In this document: one piece after another, positions 46,705 through 59,200 of the stretch
Position numbering within the stretch: the stretch's first letter is position 1
Layout: each line of letters begins with the position of its first letter
Assembly: GCF_027744825.2 (NCBI RefSeq)
Contig: NC_071347.1
Coordinates: forward strand, 18,029,001-18,093,000
Source of the DNA: Synchiropus splendidus
Lineage: Eukaryota; Chordata; Actinopteri; Syngnathiformes; Callionymidae
Direction of reading: 5' to 3'
Length of the DNA stretch: 64,000 nt
Translations under genes and position numbers: made by a program
The notes under the pieces: generated by a model
Databases searched by the model: none
The model's input: the letters and a program-made list of their open reading frames with translations, nothing else
Told to the model about the DNA's origin: nothing

Positions 46705-48079
46705 GCTTGCTCTCTTTCAACCACAGCAAAAGGAGCTGCCTCTGACTTTCCATTTCGCCAGGAGAAAAATCTTTCCTCTACTTTTCCTTCACCACTCTTT
46801 CACCTGTTTTTCTCTCTCTCTCTTTGTTTCACTCATTGTTTGCTGAGTGCTTTAGCCTTCACCACAGACCTCTCACTCATAAATCTACCTCTTCATTAAC
46901 TGGGCTCCCTTCAGAAGACTCTGACAACAGGCCACTTAGGGTGAGAGAGAAGGAGGGAGGGGGGCAAAGAGACCCTAGGGATGAGACTCAGGATAAGGCA
47001 TTAAGCAGGGAAACAAAAAGCTTCGACGGCATGTGTTCAACTTTATCCCCGCCTCCCTTCCCCAGGTGATCCTCCACCGTCTCTGGAGCGTCTGTTCCAG
47101 TCAAAATGTGTCTTGTTTTAGCCCGTCAGAAATCACCCCCCGTCTTACTCAATGCAGTATGTGGTTGCAACTCAGCCATGAATATTTCAGGCTCTGCAAA
47201 TTCAGGCGAAATCAAAAACAGCTACCCTGTAGTGAACTGCAAGAGGCTATTCCTAATGAATCGCCCTGCTGGCACGTCATTTTGCAGCCTCTCACCAAGC
47301 TTCTCCTTTCAAGTCAGGACATTTCTCCCATCCTAAGTCGGGCTTTTAAGACACTAATGAATGGGGGGAGATTGCCTGGATTGCTACATGAAAGCGGATA
47401 AGTGGGACCCTGCGCAGTGCGAGGATGATGTGAATCAATTCACTCACCGTCTGACGGCTCCTGTCTGAGATTCAGCGTAGGTTCACATTCACCCAACTGC
47501 CGTGGCGATTATCCTCTTTCAACGCTTAGATTTCCACCTGAGACGTCTTTAGCTAGTGATGTTGCAGAAACGGTTTAAAGCCTGTTTGCTTGTCGCTGCA
47601 CGCGCTCTCCCAGCAATGTTTGAGAGTTCAGTTGAGTTTTTTCCCCTCTCTGCTCCTGATGGCGAAGCTATATCGAGAGTCTTGTGTTGTTGATGGCGTT
47701 CCAATGGGTTTGGACGGTGTCTGAACCACTGTGCTTTGGCAAGCTGATGCCACTTCAGTTCAGGAACCTGGGCAGGAAATGAGAGTTTAAAAGAGAGCTG
47801 GCCCCAAAGGTGCTGCTGTGTGATGAGTGCTCCTTTTATGTCAGAAGTGGCACTAGTTCGGAGAATGTGAGCTTTGGAATAGCACTTTCTTTCTTGGGTG
47901 AGTGAGTTTAAACATGGCACCAAATGCTCAGACTGATGATGCCAATACCAGGGATGCTGGAGGTCTTACTCACTGCTTCTGGACAACCATCCGGTGAGGC
48001 CCAAGTGATGAATGAGGGAAGATGTGGGCGCTACGCTCAAGGTGAAGGGGTTAATTTGCCCTCTATTTGAAGCACAAGC
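46705..48079 (+). other. Start of the intron after the SHANK coding exon
   Basis: Pyrimidine-rich for the first 200 bases, then unique-looking. No second SHANK exon (KCLR...) was recognised. Frames up to 124 codons show no domain. Confidence 0.55.
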
Positions 48080-48235
48080 GATACCTCTACAGAGCAGAAC
48101 AGCAGCTCCACGCCGTTGAGAGGAGCCTGGTCGAGGTGGCTGGGGTATCTTCTCTGGATGTCTCATAGAGGATGTACAATTTGAGGTACACTTGAGCAGA
48201 TTCGTGACACCCAGGAGGGATGGTAGAAAGCCTTT
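48080..48235 (+). mobile_element. Decayed LINE fragment related to the 14.3 kb family
   Basis: At DNA level CAGCTCCACGCCGTTGAGAG, GAGCCTGGTCGAGGTGGCT and GGGGTATCTTCTCTGGATG follow the order of the segment that codes EPLLLHIER.QLRWLGHL in the LINE at 14285-14824. Reading frame is lost. Limits approximate. Confidence 0.5.
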
Positions 48236-50445
48236 GCAGGTTTCCCAAAAGAGAATGAGTCTATTTGTTCACGCTGTTCCACTGCTGCCCCACCAGGAAG
48301 AGGAACTTAGGGTGGAGTTTTCAGTTCTTGGTGGCGTATCTTGCTAACTGGTGATAAGAAGGAACTTTGTATTTGCAGTGAGCCGCCTCTTGAATATTGG
48401 AATAAGCTTCGCTGGTACTGTTTGTGGTGTTTACCTGACAAATAAGCAGCACACTCTGAAATACAGCTGAATACTGGATGGTATATAATGTCAGTTTTGT
48501 TTTGGCCATTCACACTAACAATTGTCTGCTCTTTGTCACTACTTCTTTATATATCTTTTTTTTTTCAATTCAGCAAAAGGATACTGTTCTGGGCTGAATT
48601 ATCAAAGTGAGACGGCGCCGAGCTGTCGGCTGCTTTTGTGTCTTTTGGGAGAACAGCAGTTGGACACAGTCGGTACAGCAGAGCGGCTTTGAAAAGTAGA
48701 TGGGTCTGAATCAAGCATCGGATGGATGGGCAAAGCAAATTTAAAACTAGGTGATAATTATAGATGAGGATGATTCATGACAGGAGTGAGGACCACATCT
48801 CCAATACTGTCAGCCTCGGAGACACATTAGTAATGGAGAAAATGATACCAAATTTATTGGAATATAAAACATCCCTGGGCTAATGTGGACTTGCTTTGTT
48901 CAGCCAACACCTTCCCGACATCGAAGGGATGGTGATGGTGACTGGAGGAATCAGAGGCAGTTGTCATGCTGATCAAAGCAGAAGTGCTATCGCTAGCTTA
49001 AATTGGATGTTTTGCATCGTATAGCTCCTGTTTTTGGCAATAACACCATTATTGGTCAAACTCTCAAAACTGCTGCCAAGATAGATATTTCCAGGATAGA
49101 TATTTGATGACTCAAGATGGATCTACGACCTGCAAAAACACCCACTTACATCCCATGCTCCATCCATTCAGGTATGGCTACTGGTTTATCTTCACTGGTC
49201 TGGCGATTCCATATCATGGTCCATCACGATTCATTCCAACTGTTTACATCCTGAATTCTTAGCTAACAGAAATTCTACTTTTGCCTCATAGTTTTCAGAT
49301 GAATTTCAATTCTTTCTTTATCCATTTACTGTTCTCCATTCAACCCAAAGCAAACAAAATAAAAAGCAAACAAGAAAATTACCCTGACCTCCAGTTGCTG
49401 CCTCTAGAACTGTATTCCGGGTCAAGAAAGGCCACTTCTTGTTTATTCAATCTGTAATATTTGTAATATCAAACTGTCAAGTAGTTATTGAAGTGCTGTG
49501 CGACTCTTTAAAAAAAGAACACAATTGAATGTGGCCACACGAGGAGCCTATTATGTTGCTTTGCCTGGGAGATGGAAGCGCGTACTCTGGTGTCAGTGTC
49601 TTTACCAGGTGGCGAAAACCCGACCGAAACAGGGCACAGATCCTTTGAGATGAAAGTGTCCACAGACTTTTCTTTGTCTTCTCAGAACTAGGAGACAAAG
49701 TTGAAAGAGCTTGAACCATCGTGTGGGCTAGTTCCCCTGTTCCAGTAGCAGTACTAGGCGTTAGCTTCTCTGGATGGAAAATGCTAACTTGCTTGTCTTG
49801 TCAGGGTTTATTTTTATTTTTTTTAAATCGGCCCTTCCTCTGCCATTTTCCTTGTTTTTCTTTTGCGATTTATCCTCTCTGGGTTACCGCTGGTGTTGGC
49901 GACCCCAAAGCAATTGCCTCTGTTGTGAACTAGTTTGCTATTCACTTTTGTCAGTGGAATAACTACAGTGCCGAGCCTTAATAAATAACCATCAGTTACT
50001 TCCCATCATTGAGTCGATGCAGAATCGTTCATGTCTGCATCGTGATGCATCGGGAAATTGATTATTTTCAACAGCCCAGGTCTCCCAATTCAAAGTCGCA
50101 TTGGCTGCACTGGGAATGTAGGAACTGAATAAACAGTTTCATCTGTCACACAAAACGGAGATACACACAACAATGCAAGGTGAAATTCTTTTAAATATAC
50201 AGTGCACTACAGAAAATAAAATGAACTAGCAAGTACTAAAAAAACAAAGATGTAAACAATACAAAGTAAAAAGGTTGTACTGTAAGTGTTACGACTAGCT
50301 ACCAATGAGCAGGATAAAAACAGCAAAATAGACTTAAACATCTGGAGCAGATACGATGGCAGCTGACCTCACCGGCACCAGCTTGAGAATCTCAGTCATT
50401 GTAACAACCAAAGAAGATTTTCATCGATTCCTCGCCACATAAGAC
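48236..50445. other. Intronic stretch, little recognised
   Basis: Contains GCATCGTGATGCATCGGGAAA near 50037 followed by TTGATTATTTTCAACAGCCC, resembling one end of a fish hAT-like family. Otherwise featureless. Confidence 0.4.
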
Positions 50446-50492
50446 AAAGGTGGGCAATTAAATTTCCTAAAGGGTCACATTAGAAACCCTAA
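50446..50492 (+). repeat. hAT-like terminal repeat, family shared with 28.26 kb
   Basis: GGTGGGCAATTAAATTTCC then TAAAGGGTCACATTA, matching the inverted sequence at 28256-28294. The element probably continues to about 50.95 kb through AT-rich DNA; its right end is not clear. Confidence 0.5.
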
Positions 50493-52104
50493 CGGTTTTG
50501 AGGGACCATCATCAAAAGAGACAGCGGTGACTACAAAACATGACGGAAAAATATACAAAATACACTCTTAAGTGACAAGGACAAAATGAACCTAAAAAGA
50601 TGAAGTGTAAGTAAGGATATTAAGAAGTGTAAATATGCCATGAAACCTGAAATATTTCATTTTATATCCACTTAATTTGAATATAAATCGACTATGGACT
50701 AGACATTCAAGATGAAAAGGCGATTTATTTCAAAATATATTTTCAGTATTCCTTCAATATATTTTGAGGAACAAGAAAAACACTAAAATGGCCAATGTAA
50801 AGAAGAATTTTTTTGTCTTAAAACAAGAACATCCTATATTTACTGCTGAAGTGGTGGTGACTAAAAGAGAAAGAACAAAAAAAGGCAAAAAAATTAGGAC
50901 ATATTAGTTATAGTTTTAGTCCAACGTCAAACAGACCTCAATACAGGCATCGGGCTGCATATGGTCTGATATAAGACGATATCAGCAGGGTGACTATCGT
51001 ACGCATGCATGTATAGTGTCTATCTACAGAATGGAGCGGATGTGAGAGACAAATATGCAGATGATAGACGGAGTGTGAATCATTTATAACACAATCAAAT
51101 GTGACGTGTGTGTGCGCTGAGATGGGGATTAAGTGAGACTAGTCAGCTTGAAGGTGGATTATAGATCTCCTGTTGTGTTTCAAGTGTGGATCAGGAGGAT
51201 GCTGGGCTGTGCAAAGAAAGCACTGACCGACAGGTTGGCGTTTTTCAGGCTCAAACATCAATTCACAAACTCCCGAGTGGCAGTAGCACGAGCGCTGTCC
51301 TTATGTCGAGTGGGCATTTCAGATATAGATCTTCCTGTTCACACTCCGTGGATGTACATTAGACGCAAAAGATATGTTCCGTTTTCACACCGCATTTTTC
51401 TGCACGATCCATGCACTTGCTGTTTGCAAACTGAGGCGTACTTCCAAGTGCCTCACTTATCTTCCTAGCAGGCGATTGTCTTTTAATAACCCCTTTCGTC
51501 TGGAAAAAAAAGTTCCAGCTGATGTCGCGAATGTGCTGCTTTACAAAGTTGTTATTTGGCACCACAGTCATGAGCTCCTCAATCTGATTGGCCGGAACAC
51601 AGGGAAACCGCATTAAAAGTTCAGCATCTTCTCCGGGCTGCAGACCAAAATCCGGAACGTGTTCAACTCAGCTTAAACTGCTCTGGCATCCATCTGCTGT
51701 CTGTTGATGTGGACTGTGCAAAGCAGAGGGAATGTGAAGACAGTAGAATAAGAGAATGTCAAAGCAGCGATGAACACTATCATATATATTTTTTTTCTTT
51801 TTTTTTTGTTGAGAATATATCTTGGCTTGGAGAACCCTAAAAGAAAGCAGAACCAGATGTTATGGTTTCTCTGTCACATTGTTAGAAAACGTTCCAAAAG
51901 ACATCTGACAGGAGATTTTCTCTGTGTTATCCTCACTGTGTACAGCCACCAAAGTTGTCAGTCGCTCATCTATGTGTCAGTCATGCTTTAATCTCCTCTG
52001 GCTGCTCGCTGGTTGGCTTGATATCACTGTTATTTCGTGACTAAGGTCTGAACCATTCCCATTTTTACAGACTCTATTGTCATTCCAGTTGACTGTAACT
52101 GAAG
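50493..52104. other. Intronic stretch, no gene recognised
   Basis: AT-rich to about 50.95 kb, then mixed. A 111-codon + frame at 51133-51468 has no recognisable domain or splice context. A T-run lies at 51786-51809. Confidence 0.45.
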
Positions 52105-52333
52105 CTTCGAATTAGGGCTGCACGATTACATTTTTCTCCTTCGCACACGCATTCACTGAGCTGCAGAATACGACTTAATGCTCTTGAAACCTTTATCTGA
52201 TATGTATGACTGTGTGACTGTGTAGTTGACTGCCATGTCAAAATAGGCATATGTCACTGCAGTGCTGCGTCTGGCTGAGACCTGTCCATCATGTCGGTGG
52301 GCTGCCATTTCTATACCAATAGCTGTGTGGACC

Positions 52334-52366
52334 ATGCTATAGAAGAATAACTTTCTTCTATAGCAT
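52334..52366. repeat. Perfect hairpin, 14-base arms and 5-base loop
   Basis: ATGCTATAGAAGAA at 52334-52347 and its exact complement at 52353-52366, loop TAACT. Confidence 0.9.
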
Positions 52367-52592
52367 TCCATTTCTTTCTTCCATTTCTTGGAACACAAAC
52401 CCAATCTAACTTCTATGATTAGCCACGTTCATGCTCGCAAATTCACAGGCTAAATGGTCATGCAAGCGCTATGTACAGTAGGCGGTAAACCCTCAGTGGG
52501 TCCTAAATTCTTAGGTAGTTTTTTATTCATATTCATTGTCAGTCATTCATATTTAAAGTTTTGTTTTGCATTGAACATTGTCCACACATTTA

Positions 52593-52690
52593 TTACCTCC
52601 GCCATGGAGGGCATGTTTTCGGCGCCGTTGGTTTGTCTGAGTTCATAATAACTTGAAAGGTTATGGACTGATATGGGTGAAATTTTCAGG
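52593..52690 (+). repeat. TTACCTCCGCCA repeat, first copy
   Basis: TTACCTCCGCCATGGAGGGC, then ATGTTTTCGGCGCCGTTGG and AGGTTATGGACTGATATGGG. This order matches a fish repeat reading ACCTCCGCCAAGGAGGTTATG...TTATGGACGGATTT. A second copy lies 259 bases downstream in the same orientation. Confidence 0.65.
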
Positions 52691-52851
52691 AAATATGTCC
52701 AATAGGAAAAAATGAAATAATTGTCAAACAATTTACGTATAATACATGTTTGTGGATCAGAAGATTCTAGGTTTGTTTTATAGGAATAACCATGATTTAC
52801 GACATAAAGTTTGAGCTGATGGAAAGTCATTCAAAAAGGACTGCAATTTTT

Positions 52852-52960
52852 TTACCTCCACAAAGGCGGTTATGTTTCGACGGTGTTGGCTTGTCTATGC
52901 TCGAGATAATTTGAAAAGTAATGGACAGATTTCGATGAAATTATGTGAACTGGGACAAGG
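52852..52960 (+). repeat. TTACCTCCACAA repeat, second copy
   Basis: TTACCTCCACAAAGGCGGTT, ATGTTTCGACGGTGTTGG and TAATGGACAGATTTCGATG, collinear with 52593-52690 but diverged. Confidence 0.65.
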
Positions 52961-53204
52961 AACTGATTCAACATGGGAGTGATGCGAATCCCTGTCTGGA
53001 TCCAGCATTTTTTAAAGGATACTTTTGGAGTTTGAGTTTTGGGTGGAATTAAGCTACTTTTCAGAGGTTTGTTTTCTGAATGCTCTTGCATTTTAGTGCA
53101 ATTCAAAATACTGATTTTTTTTCCTAAGCATCATGAAAAATCGTTTTCTATCATCATAACAATATTGATCATTTTGGCCATAATCGTGACGCCCTACTTT
53201 GAAT

Positions 53205-56200
53205 GTGTGCTCCAACAAATGTGTAAGTTTATGAAGTCACTCGAAGAACGTTTCTCTAAATGCATTTGTCTCTGTTTGAATTCAAGCATCTGTTTGTGTG
53301 GTGTGTGTTGTGCGTGACTCCTCGGGGCTAATGGATAAAAGAGTGTTCATCCGTCCGGAATAATAGCGGGAGAATGATATATGATAAAAACATTTACTCT
53401 GAATGCAAAGTAGACACACAAAGTCTAAGACTGTTCGAATCAATGCTCTACAAAAGCTCGGGGAGCATTTTTTCTTTTCCCTATGCAGGAGAGGCGGGGT
53501 TGCTGTGTTGGCATTTGGTTAATATTATGTTAAAAATAACTGCAAGAGATGGAAGGAAAGGCGTGATGTATTTTGTTGCGCTTCAATACTGTGACCACAC
53601 TGGAATGGAGTACTGCAGAAGGTTCATGGATGGCGTCATATGCTCCGGACGGCCTGTTTGAGTTGTTTAGAAACAGCACAACTGATGATAAATGTTTTAT
53701 TTTCCTGGTTTCTTTTATGAACAATGGCTGCCTTTATTGTTTTTATTGTTTTATTATATTAATTTATTTATGTACTAGGAATGGAATGAAAAGGAACTTT
53801 ACCACACAGTGTTTAATCTGATGTGTAACAAAAGGGTCCTCCTGGAGCAAGTGAAAATACTTGTACGCTGAATCTGAATCCGTAATTCAGTCTTTCAAAA
53901 ATCAGCTCATTGCTTTCACCCACCGAGGGACAGCTTTAAATGTTGGCGAACATCACACTGCCATTCCGTTCATGCTTCATTTTGCCGGATCCTTTAAAGT
54001 ATTTATCCATATATTCGTGTTTTTTCTCCTTGGTATTTTGGAGCAGATGAAGGTAGCACCACCAAATGGGAGACAGCAGAAGGAAGACTTTAATCATTTC
54101 TCAAGATAAAGGTAGCCATGACAACAGTTGTGATTCTGAAGGACACCATTTGATTTTTGACGTGAGTAGTGCGTGTTGACATTTCCGTATGATGAAGTGC
54201 GGCTTACGAATCAGGGATACTCCAGAAATAGTTTGTGAAGTTGTAACATACTGTGGCTTCAAAGACAAAAAATATGCACATAAATGCTCGTACAATATTC
54301 GTAATGCAACGACAAGAATTACAGCGACTGAATATTTGTCTTATGACATGGAAAGAAGACCTTTCTAGATCATCCTCCCTTGTAGCTTCTTCATGCACGT
54401 TATTGAGCACATCCACGAACCTCTTACTTTTTTGATTTAGGCTGCAACAAAATGCACTGAATGTTTGAGAGTTGCATTGAGATTGACTTCATTATTAACA
54501 TCTGCTTTTGGCTTTCACTGTCAGGGGTTGCCACAGCAAGTCAGTCTCTGTTACACCCATCATCTTCATAGTCCATTATCACCCCCATAAACCTGAAGGG
54601 TCGCCTTCCTCTTCATCTGACGCCTGGTGCTTTCATTGCTGCGCAGGTTTTTAATTTCCATCGACCCATTTATAACGTGCCATCTGATTCTGTGTCATTC
54701 AATAGACCATTGTCAGGTACATGTTAAAATTGTGTTCATGTGAAATTCATCATTCTGGCTGAAGGAGAGCTTCAGTACAAGCCTTTAGTGGAGAAATAAA
54801 ATATACCATAATGCTTTTCCCTCCAACATTATTCATGCATAAAAAGAGGCATAGCGTCATTTGCTTTAATTGTGTGACTAATGAAGAAAGGTGGAGGGGG
54901 TCGCGGGGGCATGAAGTGCGTCAAAGGAAACTTTTAAAGAAACCTGCCTGTGGTTAAAAAAAAGACGTGAAAGATCAGAAATATGATGAAGCAATTTTGA
55001 AGCTGTAAAAGGAGTCGATGCAAGTGTATGCCTTATATTGTTCTGACACTCCTTACTGTACTTCCCACAGCAAAAAGTAGCAACAGTTGTTAGTGTCAGC
55101 TCACACACACGTACCCTGCTAGAAACGCATCCCAACAACCCACGATCACAGCTATATACCACAGAAAATCTGAGTTGGTCCTGAAAGTCATGTCAACATT
55201 TCACTTCCCACAGGCGCACGCAGTCATTTGTAGGGCTGCTCAAGCCGCAAAAAAGGCACATATCGCAAGCTATTTATTCTTGTTGTTGTCAATATATGTG
55301 CAATATTTAGAACTCATTTGCAAGGTAGACTAGTCAGTGGTGTACGGGTTACCACGTATCACCGAGCACCAGAATGTTCGCGTCTGGCCTGAGGCTTTGA
55401 AATGTAATGCATGGAACTGTACACAAAGTCTTTCCACAAGAATCTAAGAAGGAAAGAAAAAATGGCGCACTTTTGTCACTCAAGAAAGATGAGCACCACT
55501 AGGGTCATGTCCCATTGTCTGAGGAACATTGCCCGCTCCTTTTTTTAATGGTGAAAAAAATGAACCAACCCACCCTGGATTTATTTTCACAAGTCGCCTA
55601 CCTACTAAGTATATTTATAATGTTACTTGGTAGGATTTGCACCGACAACTCTCTAGTTAGTATTTCAAAATGAGGTCAAATGAGGTCAGAATGGGTTTGT
55701 CAGGGCTATAAGCCTAGCAACGTGGAGAAACTCAGAGTTTAAGGTCATGCTTAACATCTTGTATTGTGAAATACTCACAATACTTGAAAAATACATGCTG
55801 CAAAGTATTGCTGCGACACACATCCTTGTGAGTTAGTCTGCTTGCTTACAGCTATGGTCTGTGGATTCTGCTTCAGAAGCCTGGCGTCACCTTTGTCTTT
55901 GCCAAAAACCTCAGTTACAAGTACAAGGCCAGGGACAGTAGTAGCCTAATCTGCTCAGCCTGGACTAAACTTTGCTGAGACAACAAAGTTTGCATTAGAC
56001 AGCAAAGTTGGAAGACGCATAAGACCACGGAAGAGAGGATCAAAAGCTTGTGTGGAATCTCTGAACAACAATGGGTTCTCTGTTCGGTAAACATGAGAGC
56101 AGATAACAGAGAGATCAGTGGCTGCGGATGTCACTGCTCATACACAAATATTCAAAATGGCGGCTTAATACTGCATTTCTTGTAAAAGTATCAGCACTGT

Positions 56201-59200
56201 GGTGTTTGATAGATCGCTGCTACTGCTTGGTTGTATTTACTGTGTCTGGTCAATACATTGATGGTGCTGGTTCAACTGCACACGTGTTCCCTCTTTAATC
56301 CTGAGTTTCATCTTATAAGTCAGATCAATGTAGCTGGTCTGCCTCGAGTGCAAATGCAATATTTTGCCCTTGTATGTTAAGAGAACATCAGTGTACATGT
56401 GAATCAGTCTTTGCTTTTTACCATTGGCCAAGGTCTTCTGCAGCGATGTCCTTTGTTTAATTGGCTCTTTTATTTTTCCGCCGCTGTGGTCGTGACTGGA
56501 TTCTGCTTTGTGACATTTTAAACTGCAATGTTTCACAATGATACAGCCAGTGTGTTGTTTCCCATTTCAGCTTACAGCGAGCTTGGCTTTGCAGGCAATA
56601 TTTGTTATTGTCCCTGTAGTATCTACTGAGTTGAGCCCGCCTAAATCGCATCCTATTTTTAAGGAGTCTCTGAAGCCTCAATTACGGATGTCCCCCAGCG
56701 TTTCGCTATTTCTGAAGCCTTTGTTTTTACTGGTGCGTTTTGGTGCTAATTACTATCAAGTGAAGAGTTGTTTTTTTTTTTTTTTCTCATGCGCGTGATA
56801 GTCAACAGATGCCCCAGTGATCGGCCAATCAACGGCACCGGTGTCCATGATCTGCCAGAGTGTAATAACCGCCATTGATCTTCTGATGCAAGAGGCTACT
56901 AAAGCACAACCGCTGCCATTTATTCTGCTTGCTTGGCTCGCTTCACAACACGGTGCCAGGAGTGCAGCAGTGGACCAGAAACACCCGCCTTTGGTTTCTG
57001 TTCAAAATATCAGTGTATAATTAGAAAGTTGCGGTTTGGGATTTTTGGTAGCAGGTGGACATTTAAAGAAAAAAAATAAAATAATGAATGGATCCATTCT
57101 ACGGCTCGGCATCCCGAAGATAAGTTCTGCTGTCTCTGTAATGCAGCTGCAGTTAAGAACTGCGTCACACTCGGCAGTTGCTTTAAGAGTTTATTTGATT
57201 TATGTTACGGATGCCTTTATTTCAGCAGTATCTACAGAGCTTTTATGTATCTCTATAAAATACTCAGCTAAGAGCTTTGCATAGACTGGATTCACTTTAA
57301 TTAAAATGCTTTCTCGCCACTAAACATACAGTATATACTGTGTACTAGAGTATTTCTGAAGCATTCAGAATCACTGGATACACAAGACTAGGACATGGAT
57401 TTGTTGTTTGTATTGGGCAGGGCTGTCAAAGTCAACTCACAGGCGGGATTTATTGGCGCGACTTTCGCCGGAGATTAAAGTTTGAACAGATATTGTTCAA
57501 ACATACGTCTACTTTAAATTCATTCATTCAATTCCCTTTTCTGTGATTATTTTTTTCTTTGTGGTGTCATATTTTTGGATCAATTTTTGATCTCTGCTTG
57601 CTGGAGAAATGTCAATCAAACTTGCATCTTGGAAGGTCACGTTATAAGTTTCTGAAGATCTTGCTGTCTGCATGAAATGACTTGTCTGGCTGGACTTGGC
57701 TTTAATTTGGCCCCATGTGACTGTGAGAATGTGCTCAGGATGCTGTCAATCTCCATTCATTCATGTTACACATGATATTCCAGTGTTTTTTGGAGTTGTA
57801 GAAAATTGATGTTTCCAGTACTTCTAGGTTACAAGTTACCACTGCAGTGTTTGACGAAAATGAGGGATGCCACCGGTCACACGGGGCGCGAGCAAAGAAC
57901 TAGCTAGGGAATCTTAAGGTCGCTGACAAGGTCTGAGCAAACATCAGGCAGGATGTTGCGTTGAGTTTCTTTCTTTGTCAGCCTGTGTTTGAGGACCATG
58001 CAGTCACTGCCCTCGCCATTTGTTGCTTGTGTTTACCATTGTAAACTACATTAATCCCTGAAACAAAACTCCATCCTCTGAGGTTGCTGTAGCCTCCATG
58101 GTTTTCAGTAAATATTACTGATTGATTTGGCTAGTTGTCAATTTCTGTTTGCTTCATTTTCATCCTGGACCTCAGGGAGAAGCTGGTGCTTCTGTGCATG
58201 CTTGTCATCTGCAATCCAACGCTTGTCTATACAGGGTGGGAGTTGTGTTAGGCTGCTTGCCAGTTAGTACGATGGATGTACTGTATTATCTCCAGTGGCA
58301 TCTGTATCTTTTTATTGGACGATGCTGTAGTTTCAGTCCTGAATCCCCAGGGCTCTTTGGATGATAAAGACCCTCAAAATGCAGAGGTTGGGACCAAATA
58401 GCAACACTAGCCACCAAATTCAACCAAGATTTCTTGTGTACCTAATAAAGTTCGAGTCCCAAACTGTTGAAAATCCACCAATGGTGGATTAGTTGGAGTC
58501 AATTTAAAGGGAAAAAAACAATGTCTAGGCATTTAGACTTTTGTCTTTTGGGTGAAAGATGAAGAGCACCTACTTGTAGTTTCAAATGATGAGAACACTA
58601 CCAATCCAGCCACTAAGCTACATCAGCGCTGTTTACTATGCTGGCATCTTATTTGCAATATTCATTTGAACTCATAATGTCAACTCATTCAGCTGCTAGA
58701 CACTCACGCTCTACATTCTCCAGTCAAAGCGACAAAAGCCATTGATGTACGTGCGACAAGCTGTCTCACTACAATTTGGGACAGAGAATTTTATCAACAC
58801 ATTTCATGCTTCAAATGCTGAAGTTGATGTTGAAAAATCCTAGTTGTGGCACCTATTTTTACATGGTGACACGAGCAGTAATGAAAAGAAACAGTGTGGA
58901 GGAGATGATGATCGTACAGTAGCAGTTGTAGGAATTCAGTACAGTCAACACCGGGGGAAGTCTTGTTGGTGGCTACACAGATGTGAGCAGCGTAACCAGT
59001 GTCGCCAAGTCAGTTTTGGTTATGTCAGATTGAATTAATTTTCTCTAGTAAAAACTTATTTAAAATGATATCAGGCTTGCGTATTATCAGCACGTAAAAT
59101 GTTGTTACTATATATATCTATATATATGAGTGAAAAGATGGCTAGCTATGGCGGGATGCTAAGCGGCTAGCTAGGGAGCTCCAGGTCTACAAGACACTGA

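Larger units (their letters stand above)
52113..53196. mobile_element. hAT-like transposon, non-autonomous, 1084 bases
   Basis: Left end TAGGGCTGCACGATTAC; right end, reversed, TAGGGCGTCACGATTATGG. Flanks carry 8-base duplications CTTCGAAT (52105-52112) and CTTTGAAT (53197-53204), one base apart, as expected of an old hAT insertion. No transposase frame. Inside are two copies of an unrelated TTACCTCC(G/A)CCA... repeat and a perfect hairpin at 52334-52366. Confidence 0.8.

Noticed and set aside
46150..46724. Several open minus-strand frames over the SHANK exon
   Set aside because: Their Cys and Leu runs are the complement of the CAG tract and pyrimidine tract. The splice signals and the conserved domain are on the + strand.
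51133..51468. 111-codon + strand open frame in the intron
   Set aside because: No recognisable domain and no flanking splice sites.
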